A stretch of DNA of 35,852 nt, taken from assembly GCA_902825845.1 (NCBI GenBank), contig CADECM010000065.1, forward strand, positions 1 to 35,852, in the 5' to 3' direction. The notes beneath the pieces are model-generated. The model ran no database searches. It saw nothing but the letters and a program-made list of their open reading frames with translations, and was not told the DNA's origin. The stretch comes from an uncultured beta proteobacterium. Lineage in GTDB: Bacteria; Pseudomonadota; Gammaproteobacteria; Burkholderiales; SG8-41. The position numbers and the translations under genes are program-made. Positions 15,939-24,576 of this stretch are shown here, piece after piece; within the stretch, counting starts at the first letter, position 1; the number at the start of each line of letters is the position of its first letter.

Positions 15939-18092
15939 ATGAACGCAAACAAGATGGAGAAAGACCCCCGCGATATCTCGCCCCTGATGGCGCCGCGCTC
16001 GGTTGCTTTGGTGGGCGCCACCGATCACCTTACGTCTTTCGGCGGGCGTGTCTATCAGCAGATGATGGGCTTTGGCTTCAAAGGCAACATTTATCCGGTG
16101 AACCCGCGGCTCAAGGAAATTCGCGGGGTGCCGTGCTATCCGAATATCAAGGATTTGCCGGAGACGCCGGATCACGTCGGCATCGTGGTGTCGGCCGAGC
16201 GCGTTTTTGACGTGTTGGCCGAATGCGCGACCAAGGGCGTGCGCTTTGCCACGGTATTCAGCGGCGGCTTCGCCGAGAGCGGCACGGCCGAAGGGCGCGA
16301 GCGGCAACAACGCCTGATCGACTTCGGTAAGGCGAATAACATCCGTTTCATGGGCCCGAACTGCAATGGCATCGTGAACTATATCGACCGATTTACCATG
16401 ACTTCCACCGCCGCGGTGAAGGGCCAGTATGCGCAGGCCGGCGACATCGGCGTGGTCAGCCACAGCGGCGGGCTGGGCCAGATCAACGTCATGTGGCGCG
16501 CCATGGAACATGGTCTGGGCATCAGCTACGAAGCGAGTTGCGGCAACGAGGCCGATATCGATACGCTGGATTTTGCGCGCTTCATGCTGCACTCGGAATC
16601 GACGAACGTGGTGTTGCTGGCGGTGGAGGCCATCAAGAACGGCGAAAAATTCCGGCGCCTGGCCGAAGAAGCCGCCGAACTGGAAAAGCCGCTGGTGATT
16701 CTGAAAATCGGCGCCACTGCGGAGGGCAGCCGTGCCGCGGCATCGCATACCGGCTCCATTGCCGGCGACAACGATATCGTCAATGCCGTGTGCAAGCAGT
16801 ATGGCCTGATTCGCGTCAACGAATGTCCCGAGCTGTACGAAACGGCCGTCTTCCTGCGCCAGCGGAAATGGCCCAGGGCGCGCGGTCTGGCGGCGATCGC
16901 GCCGACCGGCGGCAATATTGTGAATGTGGCCGATGCCGGCGCGACCTTCAATTTGCAATGGAAGGCGTTCACGCCTGAGACGCAGGAGGCGTTGGCCAAG
17001 CTGATGCCGGGATACGGCAAGGTGGGCAATCCCACCGATCTGACGTCTGCCGCCACCGGCGATCAGGATTTTTACCGCAAGGCGTTGACGACCATCGCGG
17101 CCGATCCTGGCGTGGACGTGATTATCCCGATCGTGCCGTCGCCGACCAAGGCGAATCTGCTGCAGACCGTCGACATCATGAACCAGTGCGGCAAGCAGAC
17201 CGCGATGTTGTGGGTGGGCGGCTGCACCGACGATTTGAACTATCGCGCGCGCGATCTGATCCGCGATGGCGTGGTGGTGTATCGCGACGCCACGTCGTGC
17301 GCGCGCGGCATACGCGCCGGCTATGACTTCGGCCAGTTTGTCGCGCTCAAGAAATCCGGCGCACTGATGCCGGTGCGGCCTGCCGGTATTGACCTGGGAC
17401 GCGCGCAAAGCCGGTTGCAGGCACTGGGCGCAAAAATCACCGAGCGTGAGGCCAAATCGGTGCTGGCCTGCTACGGGTTGCCGGTGACGCAGGAAGCGCT
17501 GGCGCGGAATGCGACCGAAGCCGTGGCGCACGCGCAGCAAATCGGCGGCAAAGTGGTGCTCAAGATCGATTCGCCCGACATCGCGCACAAGACGGAAGCC
17601 GGCGGCGTGCGGGTGGGTGTCGAAGGTGCGGCGGCGATCTCCGAAGCGTTCGATGCGATCATGGCGTCGGCCAGGGCCTATGCGCCCAACGCCGCCCTCA
17701 ACGGCGTGCTGGTGCAGGAAATGGCGAAGCCGGGCGTGGAACTGATGCTTGGCGTGATCCGCGATCCGGTGTTCGGCCCGATTGTCGTGGTGGGATTGGG
17801 CGGCATCTTTGTCGAGGTGCTGAAAGACGTTGCCTATCGCGCGGCGCCGGTGACGCCGATGCAAGCCGATGAAATGCTCGACGAATTGCGCGGCAAGAAA
17901 CTGCTGGAAGGCGTGCGCGGCATGTTGCCGCGCGACCGCAATGCCGTGGTCGATGCCATTGTGCGCCTGTCGTGGTTTGCGAAGGACTTCGCCGATGAGA
18001 TTGCCGAACTCGATATCAACCCGCTGATGGTCTACGAAAACGGTGCGGGCGCACGGGTGCTGGATGCGCTGCTGGTCCGCGGCGGGGCCTGA
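15939..18092 (+). CDS. ADP-forming acyl-CoA synthetase (acetate--CoA ligase family, fused alpha-beta)
   Basis: A 717-residue NDP-forming acyl-CoA synthetase that would activate a carboxylic acid with ATP and CoA. The CoA-binding Rossmann domain is at about 15-140 (SVALVGATDH, then YPVNPRLKEIRGVPCY). The ligase-CoA domain follows, with GVVSHSGGLGQ and the phosphohistidine motif ASHTGSIAGDN (His270). An ATP-grasp domain fills about 490-717 (VVLKIDSPDIAHKTEAGGV and GLGGIFVEVLKDV). Alpha and beta parts are in the usual fused order. Its place between the hydratase pair and the second MmgE/PrpD gene suggests that it makes the CoA ester the rest of the cluster processes. It might also run in reverse to make ATP. 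A 903-residue open frame elsewhere in the cluster and an 830-residue one opposite this gene are antisense artefacts. Confidence 0.92.
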   Translation: MNANKMEKDPRDISPLMAPRSVALVGATDHLTSFGGRVYQQMMGFGFKGNIYPVNPRLKEIRGVPCYPNIKDLPETPDHVGIVVSAERVFDVLAECATKGVRFATVFSGGFAESGTAEGRERQQRLIDFGKANNIRFMGPNCNGIVNYIDRFTMTSTAAVKGQYAQAGDIGVVSHSGGLGQINVMWRAMEHGLGISYEASCGNEADIDTLDFARFMLHSESTNVVLLAVEAIKNGEKFRRLAEEAAELEKPLVILKIGATAEGSRAAASHTGSIAGDNDIVNAVCKQYGLIRVNECPELYETAVFLRQRKWPRARGLAAIAPTGGNIVNVADAGATFNLQWKAFTPETQEALAKLMPGYGKVGNPTDLTSAATGDQDFYRKALTTIAADPGVDVIIPIVPSPTKANLLQTVDIMNQCGKQTAMLWVGGCTDDLNYRARDLIRDGVVVYRDATSCARGIRAGYDFGQFVALKKSGALMPVRPAGIDLGRAQSRLQALGAKITEREAKSVLACYGLPVTQEALARNATEAVAHAQQIGGKVVLKIDSPDIAHKTEAGGVRVGVEGAAAISEAFDAIMASARAYAPNAALNGVLVQEMAKPGVELMLGVIRDPVFGPIVVVGLGGIFVEVLKDVAYRAAPVTPMQADEMLDELRGKKLLEGVRGMLPRDRNAVVDAIVRLSWFAKDFADEIAELDINPLMVYENGAGARVLDALLVRGGA

Positions 18093-18125
18093 GTGCTTGC
18101 TGGAACACGGGCAGGAGACAATCGC

Positions 18126-19517
18126 ATGAAAACCCTTTCGCAGCAGGTGGCGGAATTTGTCGCGTCGTGCGACGGCGGCGGCATCCCGCGCGCGGTGCGC
18201 GAGCGCGCGGCGCTGGTGATGCTGGATGCGATCGGCACCGCGTTTGCCGCTTCGCGTTATCCCTTCGCGCCGGTGGCCTTGTCCGCCTTGTCGAGCCTTG
18301 GCAGCGGCGACAGCACGGTGATCGGCATGGATGCGAGACTCGCGCTGCGCGACGCCGTGGTGATGAACGGCATTTTGGTACACGGGTTGGATTACGACGA
18401 TACTTATCTGCCGGGTTCCGTACACCTGTCGGCCAGCTGTGCGCCGGTGGTGCTGGGCGTGGGCGTGCAGGTCAAGGCGGACGGCAAGTCACTGCTGACG
18501 GCATTTGCGCTGGGGCTGGAGATCGGCGCGCGCATTGCGCAGGCCGCGCAGGGCGGATTCGTCAACGCGGGCTTTCACGCGACGGGTATTGCCGGGGCGT
18601 TCGGCGCGGCGGCAGCGGCCGGACGGCTGATGCGGCTTGACGCGCAGCAGCACGCGCTGGCGCAGGGCATTGCCCTGTCGTTTACCGCCAGCACGCTGCA
18701 GCCGCTGCAGGAAGGTTCCTGGACCAAGCGCGTGCATCCCGGCTGGGCCGGTTCGTCGGGGATTACCGCGGCGGCATTTGCGCGCAGTGGTTACGTCGGG
18801 CCAATGCAGGCGTACGAAGGCCGCTTTGGGTTGTATACCAGTTTTCTGGGCGAGCACGCCGCCAGCGCGCGGCCGGAAATGGTTGTGGAAGGGCTGGGCG
18901 AGCAATGGGAATTCACCCGCACTTCGATCAAGCTGTATCCGGCCTGTCATCAGCTGCACGCCTTCATGAATGCGGCGATCTCGCTGACCGGGGAGCAGCA
19001 ATTTACTGCCGATAACGTGGACAGCGTGCGCGCGCTGATCGCGGATGCCGCGGTGCCGCTGGTGTGCGAGCCGCTCGCGGCCAAGCTCAAACCGGCGAGC
19101 AGCTATTCCGCTCAGTTCAGCCTGCCGTACTCGGTGGCCTGCGCGCTGACGCGCGGGCAGTTCGGACTGAATGAAATCGAGGCGCCGTCATACACCGATG
19201 CCGCCGTGCTGGCATTGGCGCAAAAAGTCACTTACGAAATCGATCCCAATTCCGGTTTTCCCAAATCGCGTTCCGGAGAAGTGATCGTCAACATGAAGGA
19301 TGGGCGCGTATTGCGTTGCCGCAATGACATCCAGCCCGACGAACCCGCGAGCGCCGAGGCGATCGTGCGCAAATTCAACAACAATACCGACGCAATACTT
19401 TCACCGTCGCAGGCGTCGCAGATTCGGGATGCTGTGCTCGGGCTGGATGCGCTGGGCGATACGACTGCGCTGGTACGCGCACTGGGGCACGTGACACCAT
19501 CACCAGTGTCCGTATAA
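18126..19517 (+). CDS. MmgE/PrpD family protein (2)
   Basis: A 463-residue second MmgE/PrpD protein. It shows RAALVMLDAIGTAFAASRYPF, VHGLDYDDTYLPGSVH (the substrate-binding His-Asp-Asp region), HATGIAGAFGAAAAAGRLM, KRVHPGWAGSSGITAAAFA and YPACHQLHAF. The start at 18126 has AGGAG at 18113-18117; an upstream frame to 18093 is rejected. It keeps the HGxDYDDT motif more faithfully than the first copy, where the corresponding segment is TRLLDISDTY. The two proteins may therefore handle different substrates or stereoisomers. A 29-base AT-rich gap leads to the next gene. Family secure, reaction unknown. Confidence 0.9.
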   Translation: MKTLSQQVAEFVASCDGGGIPRAVRERAALVMLDAIGTAFAASRYPFAPVALSALSSLGSGDSTVIGMDARLALRDAVVMNGILVHGLDYDDTYLPGSVHLSASCAPVVLGVGVQVKADGKSLLTAFALGLEIGARIAQAAQGGFVNAGFHATGIAGAFGAAAAAGRLMRLDAQQHALAQGIALSFTASTLQPLQEGSWTKRVHPGWAGSSGITAAAFARSGYVGPMQAYEGRFGLYTSFLGEHAASARPEMVVEGLGEQWEFTRTSIKLYPACHQLHAFMNAAISLTGEQQFTADNVDSVRALIADAAVPLVCEPLAAKLKPASSYSAQFSLPYSVACALTRGQFGLNEIEAPSYTDAAVLALAQKVTYEIDPNSGFPKSRSGEVIVNMKDGRVLRCRNDIQPDEPASAEAIVRKFNNNTDAILSPSQASQIRDAVLGLDALGDTTALVRALGHVTPSPVSV

Positions 19518-19546
19518 AAAAGTCGTTTAAAAACAAGGAGATATGT

Positions 19547-20335
19547 ATGACTGTGCTGGCGGAAAAAAACGGCCACATCCTGACGCTGACGCTAAGCCGG
19601 CCGGCCGTGCGCAATGCATGGGACGAGGACTTCAATGAAGGCATCGTGAAAGAGCTGGACAAGGCGATTGACGATGACGATGTGCGCGTGGTGATCCTGA
19701 CCGGGGATGAAAAAGGCGGCGCATTTTCGGCGGGTGCGAATCTCAAGAAGGAAAACGCCCATGTCACCGGCGGCGCCAAACAGTTCGTCAAGAAAATCCG
19801 CCGCCCAAGGCGCTTCACCGCCAACTTCATCGGCGATTTTCCCAAGCCGGTGATCGCCTCCGTCAATGGTTACGCGATTGGTGTTGGCGCGATTGTCAGT
19901 CTGGCCTGTGATCTGGTGGTGGCGTCCGACAAATCCGAGTGGCGCCTGCCGCAGGTGGCACTGGGCATCATCCCGAATTACGGCGGCGGCACGCGCGTGG
20001 CGCGCTACGCGGGCAAGGGCGCGGGCATGAAGCTGGCGATGGGTTTCCCGCTCAAGGCGGACGAGGCCTATCGCCTCGGCATCGCCCAGTGGCTGGTGCC
20101 GCACGCGGAGCTGAAGGCAAAGACGCAGGAGATCGCCGAACACATCGCCGGCCTGCCGCCGCTGGCGGTGAGCCTGATGAAGGAGTCCCTGCAGCGCGGC
20201 ATGGACATCCCCAATCTTCAGGACTCGTCGCTCACGGATGCCTATCGTTTTCTGGTGCTGGAGTTGTCGAAGGACAAGGACGAGGCGCACAAGGCCTGGC
20301 GCGAGAAGCGCAAACCCAAATTCACCGGCGAGTAA
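19547..20335 (+). CDS. Enoyl-CoA hydratase/isomerase (crotonase) family protein without the two catalytic glutamates
   Basis: A 262-residue crotonase-fold protein. The oxyanion-hole segments are visible: FSAGANLKK (about 60-68) and NGYAIGVGAIVSLACD (about 107-122). The family shape continues with LPQVALGIIPNYGGGTR. The two glutamates that add water in classical hydratases fall at Ile116 and Gln136, so hydration by the usual mechanism is unlikely. Isomerase, hydrolase, thioesterase or C-C bond chemistry remain possible. An excellent AAGGAG site sits before the ATG. The gene is followed after 21 bases by the cupin gene. Confidence 0.88.
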   Translation: MTVLAEKNGHILTLTLSRPAVRNAWDEDFNEGIVKELDKAIDDDDVRVVILTGDEKGGAFSAGANLKKENAHVTGGAKQFVKKIRRPRRFTANFIGDFPKPVIASVNGYAIGVGAIVSLACDLVVASDKSEWRLPQVALGIIPNYGGGTRVARYAGKGAGMKLAMGFPLKADEAYRLGIAQWLVPHAELKAKTQEIAEHIAGLPPLAVSLMKESLQRGMDIPNLQDSSLTDAYRFLVLELSKDKDEAHKAWREKRKPKFTGE

Positions 20336-20356
20336 ATTTACCCAGGAGCAGCGATC

Positions 20357-20821
20357 ATGGAAGTGAAATCCACCCTGAGAGTCATCAATGAAAAGGACTT
20401 TAAAGGCTCGCGCGGCGTCACCGACGGGCAGACCTACACGCGGCTGATCGGCTGGCCCGAAGTGTTCATGACCGACCGCGTGCGCCTTGGACGCGCGAGT
20501 TACAAACCGGGCACGTATGAACAACTGCACTGGCATCCGATCGAGGCGACGTACTACGTGATCTCGGGCCATGCCACCGTGCGCGATTTCAACGGCAAGG
20601 AATACGAAGTGGAGGCCGGCTCCATCATTTACGCGCCCCCCGGCATTGCGGGCGCGCATGAATGGGAGGTGAAGGAAGCGCTGGAATTGATCGACATCCG
20701 CGCCTGCAATGAAACCAATCGCAAGATGCAGTTCACCGTCGACAAGGCCACCAAGCGCTCTTACATCGACCTCGAAGATCTCAAATACCGCGACGCGATC
20801 AGCTTCACATCGCACTACTGA
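20357..20821 (+). CDS. Cupin-domain protein
   Basis: A 154-residue single-domain cupin. Motif 1 gives the metal ligands His58, His60 and Glu63 (EQLHWHPIEATYYVISG). Motif 2 contains the AGSIIYAPPGIAGAHEWE segment, with His101 as the fourth ligand. This full set suggests a metal-binding enzyme, for example a dioxygenase, isomerase or decarboxylase, rather than a sugar-binding domain. A clear AGGAG precedes the ATG. It lies 21 bases after the crotonase gene and 99 bases before the first acyl-CoA dehydrogenase gene. Its substrate cannot be predicted. Being in the cluster, it may act on the acyl-CoA or on the free acid. Confidence 0.83.
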   Translation: MEVKSTLRVINEKDFKGSRGVTDGQTYTRLIGWPEVFMTDRVRLGRASYKPGTYEQLHWHPIEATYYVISGHATVRDFNGKEYEVEAGSIIYAPPGIAGAHEWEVKEALELIDIRACNETNRKMQFTVDKATKRSYIDLEDLKYRDAISFTSHY

Positions 20822-20920
20822 GCGCTTTTCAGGCGTCACGCTTCCCGCTATAGTCTCGCCTTCGCGCAACGCAGCAGCCTTCTCAGTTTCGTTAGATTTA
20901 TTTAAAGGAATCAAATACTT

Positions 20921-22171
20921 ATGTTCGATCTCACGCTTACCCCCGAGCAGCTGGAAATGCGCGATACGCTGCGCGACTTTGCGCAGCGCGAAATGAAGGC
21001 GGCGGCGATACATCCGGACCGGCTGCAGCCTTTCGAAAAGCCGGTGATGACCGATCTGCTGGCCAAGGCCGCACAACTGGGGATACGCACGCTGGCGCTG
21101 TCGGAAGACGCGGGCGGCGCGGGTGCGGACAATCTCACCACCTGCATCGTGCTCGAAGAACTGGCGACCGGCGAAGTGGACATTGCCACCATTCTCGGCA
21201 CCACTGCCGCGCTGGGCCGCACCCTGTTTGACACCCTGATGAGCGCGGAACAAAAAGCCAGATACGTAAAGGCGTTCGTGGATGACGACAACTACCATCT
21301 CGCGTTTGCCGGCACCACCGCGGAAGCCGGCAGCGGCTGGACCTATCACCGCGATGCCTACGACGACGGGGTTGTGGTGCCGACCGCAGCGAAGCAGGGC
21401 AGTGACTGGGTGATCAATGGCCGCGTGGAAGCCGTATCCAACGCGCCGCTCGCCAAACTGTTTGCGGTGCAGGTGCGCACCGGCGCCGGCAGCAAGGGAA
21501 TGAAGGGCCTGTCGACGTTCCTGATTCCGCGCGATACCGCGGGCCTCAAGGTGCTGGACACCATCAAGGCCTTCGGCGGCCCGGACAACAGCCTCACGCG
21601 CTGGCATCACGGCACCGCCGCCGCCATCGAGCTGAAGGATTGCAAGGTGCCGGCTGCGAATCTGCTGGGCAAGGAGGGCGCCTGCCCGTTTGCCGACGGC
21701 AAGCTGCTCGCGCGCAACAGTGTGGCGATGGCCGCGGTAAGCCTGGGTGTGGGCCGCGCCAGCTACGAAGCAGCGGTCGATTACGCTCAGATGCGCCGTC
21801 AGGGCGGGCGCAACATCATGGAGCATCAGGCCATTGGCACCAAGATCGCGGATTGCACCATCAAGCTCGAACTGTCGCGCAACATGGTGTGGAAAGCCGC
21901 GTGGGCGCTGGATCATCCGGAAGCCGTGGCGGACCGCAGTCTGTCCGAACTGCCGCTGCACGTGATTGCACGCGTGGCGTCGGCGGAAGCGGTGCATGAA
22001 GTCACGCTGCTCGCCGCGGAATGCTTCGGCGCGATGGGCGTGATGCGCGACATGCCGCTGCAAAAGTATGTGAATGACGGATTTATTTTCGCACACGCCG
22101 AAGACAGCGATGGCGCCGCCAAGCTGGCGATTGCCGAATCGGTGGCCGGATTTCAGCGCAAGGCCGCGTAA
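20921..22171 (+). CDS. Acyl-CoA dehydrogenase family protein (1)
   Basis: A 416-residue FAD-dependent acyl-CoA dehydrogenase with the usual N-terminal helical domain (LTPEQLEMRDTLRDFAQRE), a beta domain and a C-terminal helical bundle (LSRNMVWKAAWALDHPEA, then AAECFGAMGVMRDMPLQKY). The loop that in medium-chain enzymes supplies the catalytic base (IYEGT) corresponds here to a segment reading IFAHAEDSDG, so the base, if any, lies elsewhere. An A-rich leader with AAAGGAATC precedes the ATG. It is the first of two acyl-CoA dehydrogenases separated by a repeat-containing spacer; they may form one heteromeric enzyme or act in succession. Confidence 0.88.
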   Translation: MFDLTLTPEQLEMRDTLRDFAQREMKAAAIHPDRLQPFEKPVMTDLLAKAAQLGIRTLALSEDAGGAGADNLTTCIVLEELATGEVDIATILGTTAALGRTLFDTLMSAEQKARYVKAFVDDDNYHLAFAGTTAEAGSGWTYHRDAYDDGVVVPTAAKQGSDWVINGRVEAVSNAPLAKLFAVQVRTGAGSKGMKGLSTFLIPRDTAGLKVLDTIKAFGGPDNSLTRWHHGTAAAIELKDCKVPAANLLGKEGACPFADGKLLARNSVAMAAVSLGVGRASYEAAVDYAQMRRQGGRNIMEHQAIGTKIADCTIKLELSRNMVWKAAWALDHPEAVADRSLSELPLHVIARVASAEAVHEVTLLAAECFGAMGVMRDMPLQKYVNDGFIFAHAEDSDGAAKLAIAESVAGFQRKAA

Positions 22172-22192
22172 CTCAACGCGCGCAATTTTCAA

Positions 22193-22298
22193 TCCCCTCT
22201 CTCCGGAATCGGGGAGAGGGTTAGGGAGAGGGGCTGCAACCGTCATGGAATGGCCACCCCTCACCCCAGCCCTCTCCTCACTGAAGCGGGGCGAGGGA
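22193..22298. repeat. Intergenic inverted-repeat element with CCCTCTCC/GGGAGAGG arms
   Basis: The 152-base spacer between the two acyl-CoA dehydrogenase genes contains TCCCCTCTCTCC (22193-22204), the inverse GGGGAGAGGG (22211-22220) and GGGAGAGGGG (22224-22233). A second cluster follows from 22257 to 22298 with CCCCTC and GCCCTCTCC against GGGGCGAGGGA. Together they form two imperfect hairpins. This type of CT/GA-rich hairpin is commonly dispersed in intergenic regions of proteobacteria. It may protect or attenuate the message between the two genes. Confidence 0.7.
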
Positions 22299-22323
22299 GC
22301 CAAATGCCTCTTAGGGAATCAAC

Positions 22324-23511
22324 ATGGATTTTTCACTCAACGAAGAACAACGTCACTGGCAGTCCGAAGCGCGCAAATTCGCCACCGAGGTGTTGCGCCC
22401 CGCGTCGGTCGCGCGTGACCAGATCGAAGGCGGCTTTGAGCCGTGGAACTGGGACATCATTGAAGCCGGCTCCAAACTGGGCTTTCGCACGCTGGCGGTG
22501 CCCAAGGAATGGGGCGGGCCGGGCGCCGATTTTGTGTCGCAGGCGATCGTGATGGCGGAACTGGCCAAGGGCGACAGTGCGATGTCCAAGGCGTTCAGCC
22601 AGAACTGGAAATGGAGCCATCTGATTTCGGTGGCCTGCAGCAATGACCAGAAAGAACGCTTTCTGAAGCCGTTTCTCGCCGACCATCGCTACGTGATGGG
22701 CCGCGGTATCACCGAGCCCAACGCCGGCTCGGATAACCGCATGCCGCCGGAAGACGATCCCAAGGCCGGCTACCGCGTGCGCGCCACGCAGGACGGCAAG
22801 GACTGGGTGCTCAATGGCGAAAAGTGTTTCATCGCCAACGGCAGCGTGGGCTCGTTGTTTTTTGTTGATGCGCGCAGCAATCCCGATGTGAACATCAAGC
22901 TCGGCGGCACGCTGTTCATGGTGCCCAAGGGCACGCCGGGTTTTCGCATCGGCAAGGTGTTCAACAAGCGCGGCTGGCGCTTTTACCAGAACGCCGAGCT
23001 GATTTTCGAGAATTGCCGTCTGCCGGCGGCGAATATCGTTGGCGAAGTGGGTACCGGTTCGGTCAAGGCCGGCAAAGGCGATACCACGGGCGGCGATATT
23101 TTTGGCGACCTTGAACTTGCCGCCAATGCGCTCGGGGTGTGCGACGATGCGGTGGAAATGGCCATGACCTATGCGCGCACGGCGAAACGCGCCGGCAAGG
23201 TGCTGATGGAACATCAGCTGGTGCAACTGCGCATCCATGAAATGCACATGCTGACCGAGGCGCTGCGCTCCTATGTGCTGCGCACGGCGTGGCAGCACGA
23301 CGCCGGCGAGCATTCTGCCAATGCAGGCTTCGTCATGAACTACTCCACAGACATCATCCAGCGTGTCACGCGTTTGAACATGCAGGTGCACGGCGCAGAA
23401 GGCTGCCTGATGAACTCGCGCGCGGACAAGCTGGTGCGTGATGCAATGGTGTGGACACACCTTGCCGGAGACACCGTGCAGCGCGTCAAGATCCTCAAAC
23501 GCCTCAAGTAA
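22324..23511 (+). CDS. Acyl-CoA dehydrogenase family protein (2)
   Basis: A 395-residue acyl-CoA dehydrogenase. FAD- and substrate-contacting regions are recognisable: GRGITEPNAGSDNRMPPEDD, WVLNGEKCFIANGSVG, and the C-terminal VHGAEGCLMNSRADKLVRD. The catalytic-base loop, IYEGT in well-studied relatives, reads HLAGDT, so the usual glutamate is absent, as in the neighbouring dehydrogenase. The start at 22324 follows the repeat spacer; the ribosome binding site is weak (TTAGGGAATCAAC). It is the last redox gene before the D-2-hydroxyacid dehydrogenase. Together the two dehydrogenases suggest a two-step or two-subunit oxidation of an unusual acyl-CoA. Confidence 0.88.
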   Translation: MDFSLNEEQRHWQSEARKFATEVLRPASVARDQIEGGFEPWNWDIIEAGSKLGFRTLAVPKEWGGPGADFVSQAIVMAELAKGDSAMSKAFSQNWKWSHLISVACSNDQKERFLKPFLADHRYVMGRGITEPNAGSDNRMPPEDDPKAGYRVRATQDGKDWVLNGEKCFIANGSVGSLFFVDARSNPDVNIKLGGTLFMVPKGTPGFRIGKVFNKRGWRFYQNAELIFENCRLPAANIVGEVGTGSVKAGKGDTTGGDIFGDLELAANALGVCDDAVEMAMTYARTAKRAGKVLMEHQLVQLRIHEMHMLTEALRSYVLRTAWQHDAGEHSANAGFVMNYSTDIIQRVTRLNMQVHGAEGCLMNSRADKLVRDAMVWTHLAGDTVQRVKILKRLK

Positions 23512-23561
23512 AAAATACAATAAAAACAATAACTTACGATATGCCGGCGCATGGAGATGCG

Positions 23562-24527
23562 ATGAGTCCGAAGCCGGAGGTGGTGGTGCTGCACCGCATT
23601 TATGCGCCCACCCTGGCCGAGCTGGAGGCGCGTTACACGGTGCACAAGCTGTGGCTGGCGGCGGATCGCGCAGCGCTGCTACGTGAAATTGCGCCGCGTG
23701 TACGGGTCGCGGTTACGCCGGGTCATCTGGGCTGCGATGCCGCCACCATGGTGGCGCTCCCCAAACTGGAACTTATCGCCTGCTACGGCTCGCCGCGGGC
23801 GACTCTCGACTTTGCCGCGGCACAGGCGCGCGGAATCACGTGCACGTACACCCCCGATCAGATCTCCGAGGCCGTGGCAGATCTGGCGCTGGGACTGATC
23901 ATCGACGTGATGCGTGGCATCACCGCGGGCGACCGCTTTGTACGTGCCGGTTTGTGGGAGAACGAACTGGCGCGCCCGGGCCATGAGGTGCGGGGCAAGA
24001 CGTGCGGCATTGTGGGGCTGGGGCGCATCGGGCAGTTTGTTGCCACACGCGTGCAGGCGTTTGGGATGGCAGTGCATTATTACGGTCCGCGGCGCAAGGA
24101 CGTGCCGTTTACCTATTTCGAAACCATGGAAGGCCTGGCGCGCGAGGCGGACGTGCTGGTGGTGTGCTGCCCGCTGACGCCGGAAACACGCGGCAGCGTC
24201 GACGCCAGGGTGATCGCCGCGCTGGGGCCGGAGGGCTTTCTGGTGAACGTGGCTCGCGGCGCCGTGGTGGATGAGGCGGCGCTCACGCAGGCGTTGCGCG
24301 ACAGGCGCATCGCGGGTGCCGGGCTCGACGTGTTCTGGGACGAGCCGCGCGTACCGCAGGTTTACCGCGAGTTCGACAACGTGGTGATGGCGCCGCATAT
24401 CGGTACCAATACCATCGAGGTGCGCATCGAGCGCGGACACAAAGTGCTGGCCAATGTGGAAGCACATTTTGCGGGCCGGCCGGTGCCGCATCCCGTGCAA
24501 GCGCTGAAGCCGGGCAGGGGCGATTGA
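23562..24527 (+). CDS. D-isomer-specific 2-hydroxyacid dehydrogenase
   Basis: A 321-residue NAD(P)-dependent oxidoreductase interconverting a 2-hydroxyacid and a 2-oxoacid. The coenzyme loop is GIVGLGRIGQF (about 149-159). After the second strand comes YYGPRRKD, where basic residues replace the usual Asp and suggest NADPH preference. The catalytic residues are Arg232 (VNVARGAVVDE), Glu261 (DVFWDEPR) and His279 (MAPHIGTNT), all intact. The start at 23562 is supported by GGAG five bases upstream; longer frames from 23451 or 23541 lack a site and overlap the previous gene or its terminal spacer. Related enzymes are glyoxylate/hydroxypyruvate reductases. Substrate unknown. Confidence 0.9.
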   Translation: MSPKPEVVVLHRIYAPTLAELEARYTVHKLWLAADRAALLREIAPRVRVAVTPGHLGCDAATMVALPKLELIACYGSPRATLDFAAAQARGITCTYTPDQISEAVADLALGLIIDVMRGITAGDRFVRAGLWENELARPGHEVRGKTCGIVGLGRIGQFVATRVQAFGMAVHYYGPRRKDVPFTYFETMEGLAREADVLVVCCPLTPETRGSVDARVIAALGPEGFLVNVARGAVVDEAALTQALRDRRIAGAGLDVFWDEPRVPQVYREFDNVVMAPHIGTNTIEVRIERGHKVLANVEAHFAGRPVPHPVQALKPGRGD

Positions 24528-24576
24528 GCCAGAGCCGCTGCCTTTTATCCGTAACGCCACACGAAAGGGATTGCCC

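Noticed and set aside
15933..18425. An 830-codon minus-strand open frame opposite the CoA ligase
   Set aside because: Same reason. The plus-strand protein is a clear ADP-forming synthetase with all motifs.
19592..22303. A 903-codon open frame on the minus strand opposite the crotonase, cupin and first acyl-CoA dehydrogenase
   Set aside because: Its translation has no domain resemblance and is rich in His, Arg and Gly. It is a shadow of strong GC bias in the real plus-strand genes.
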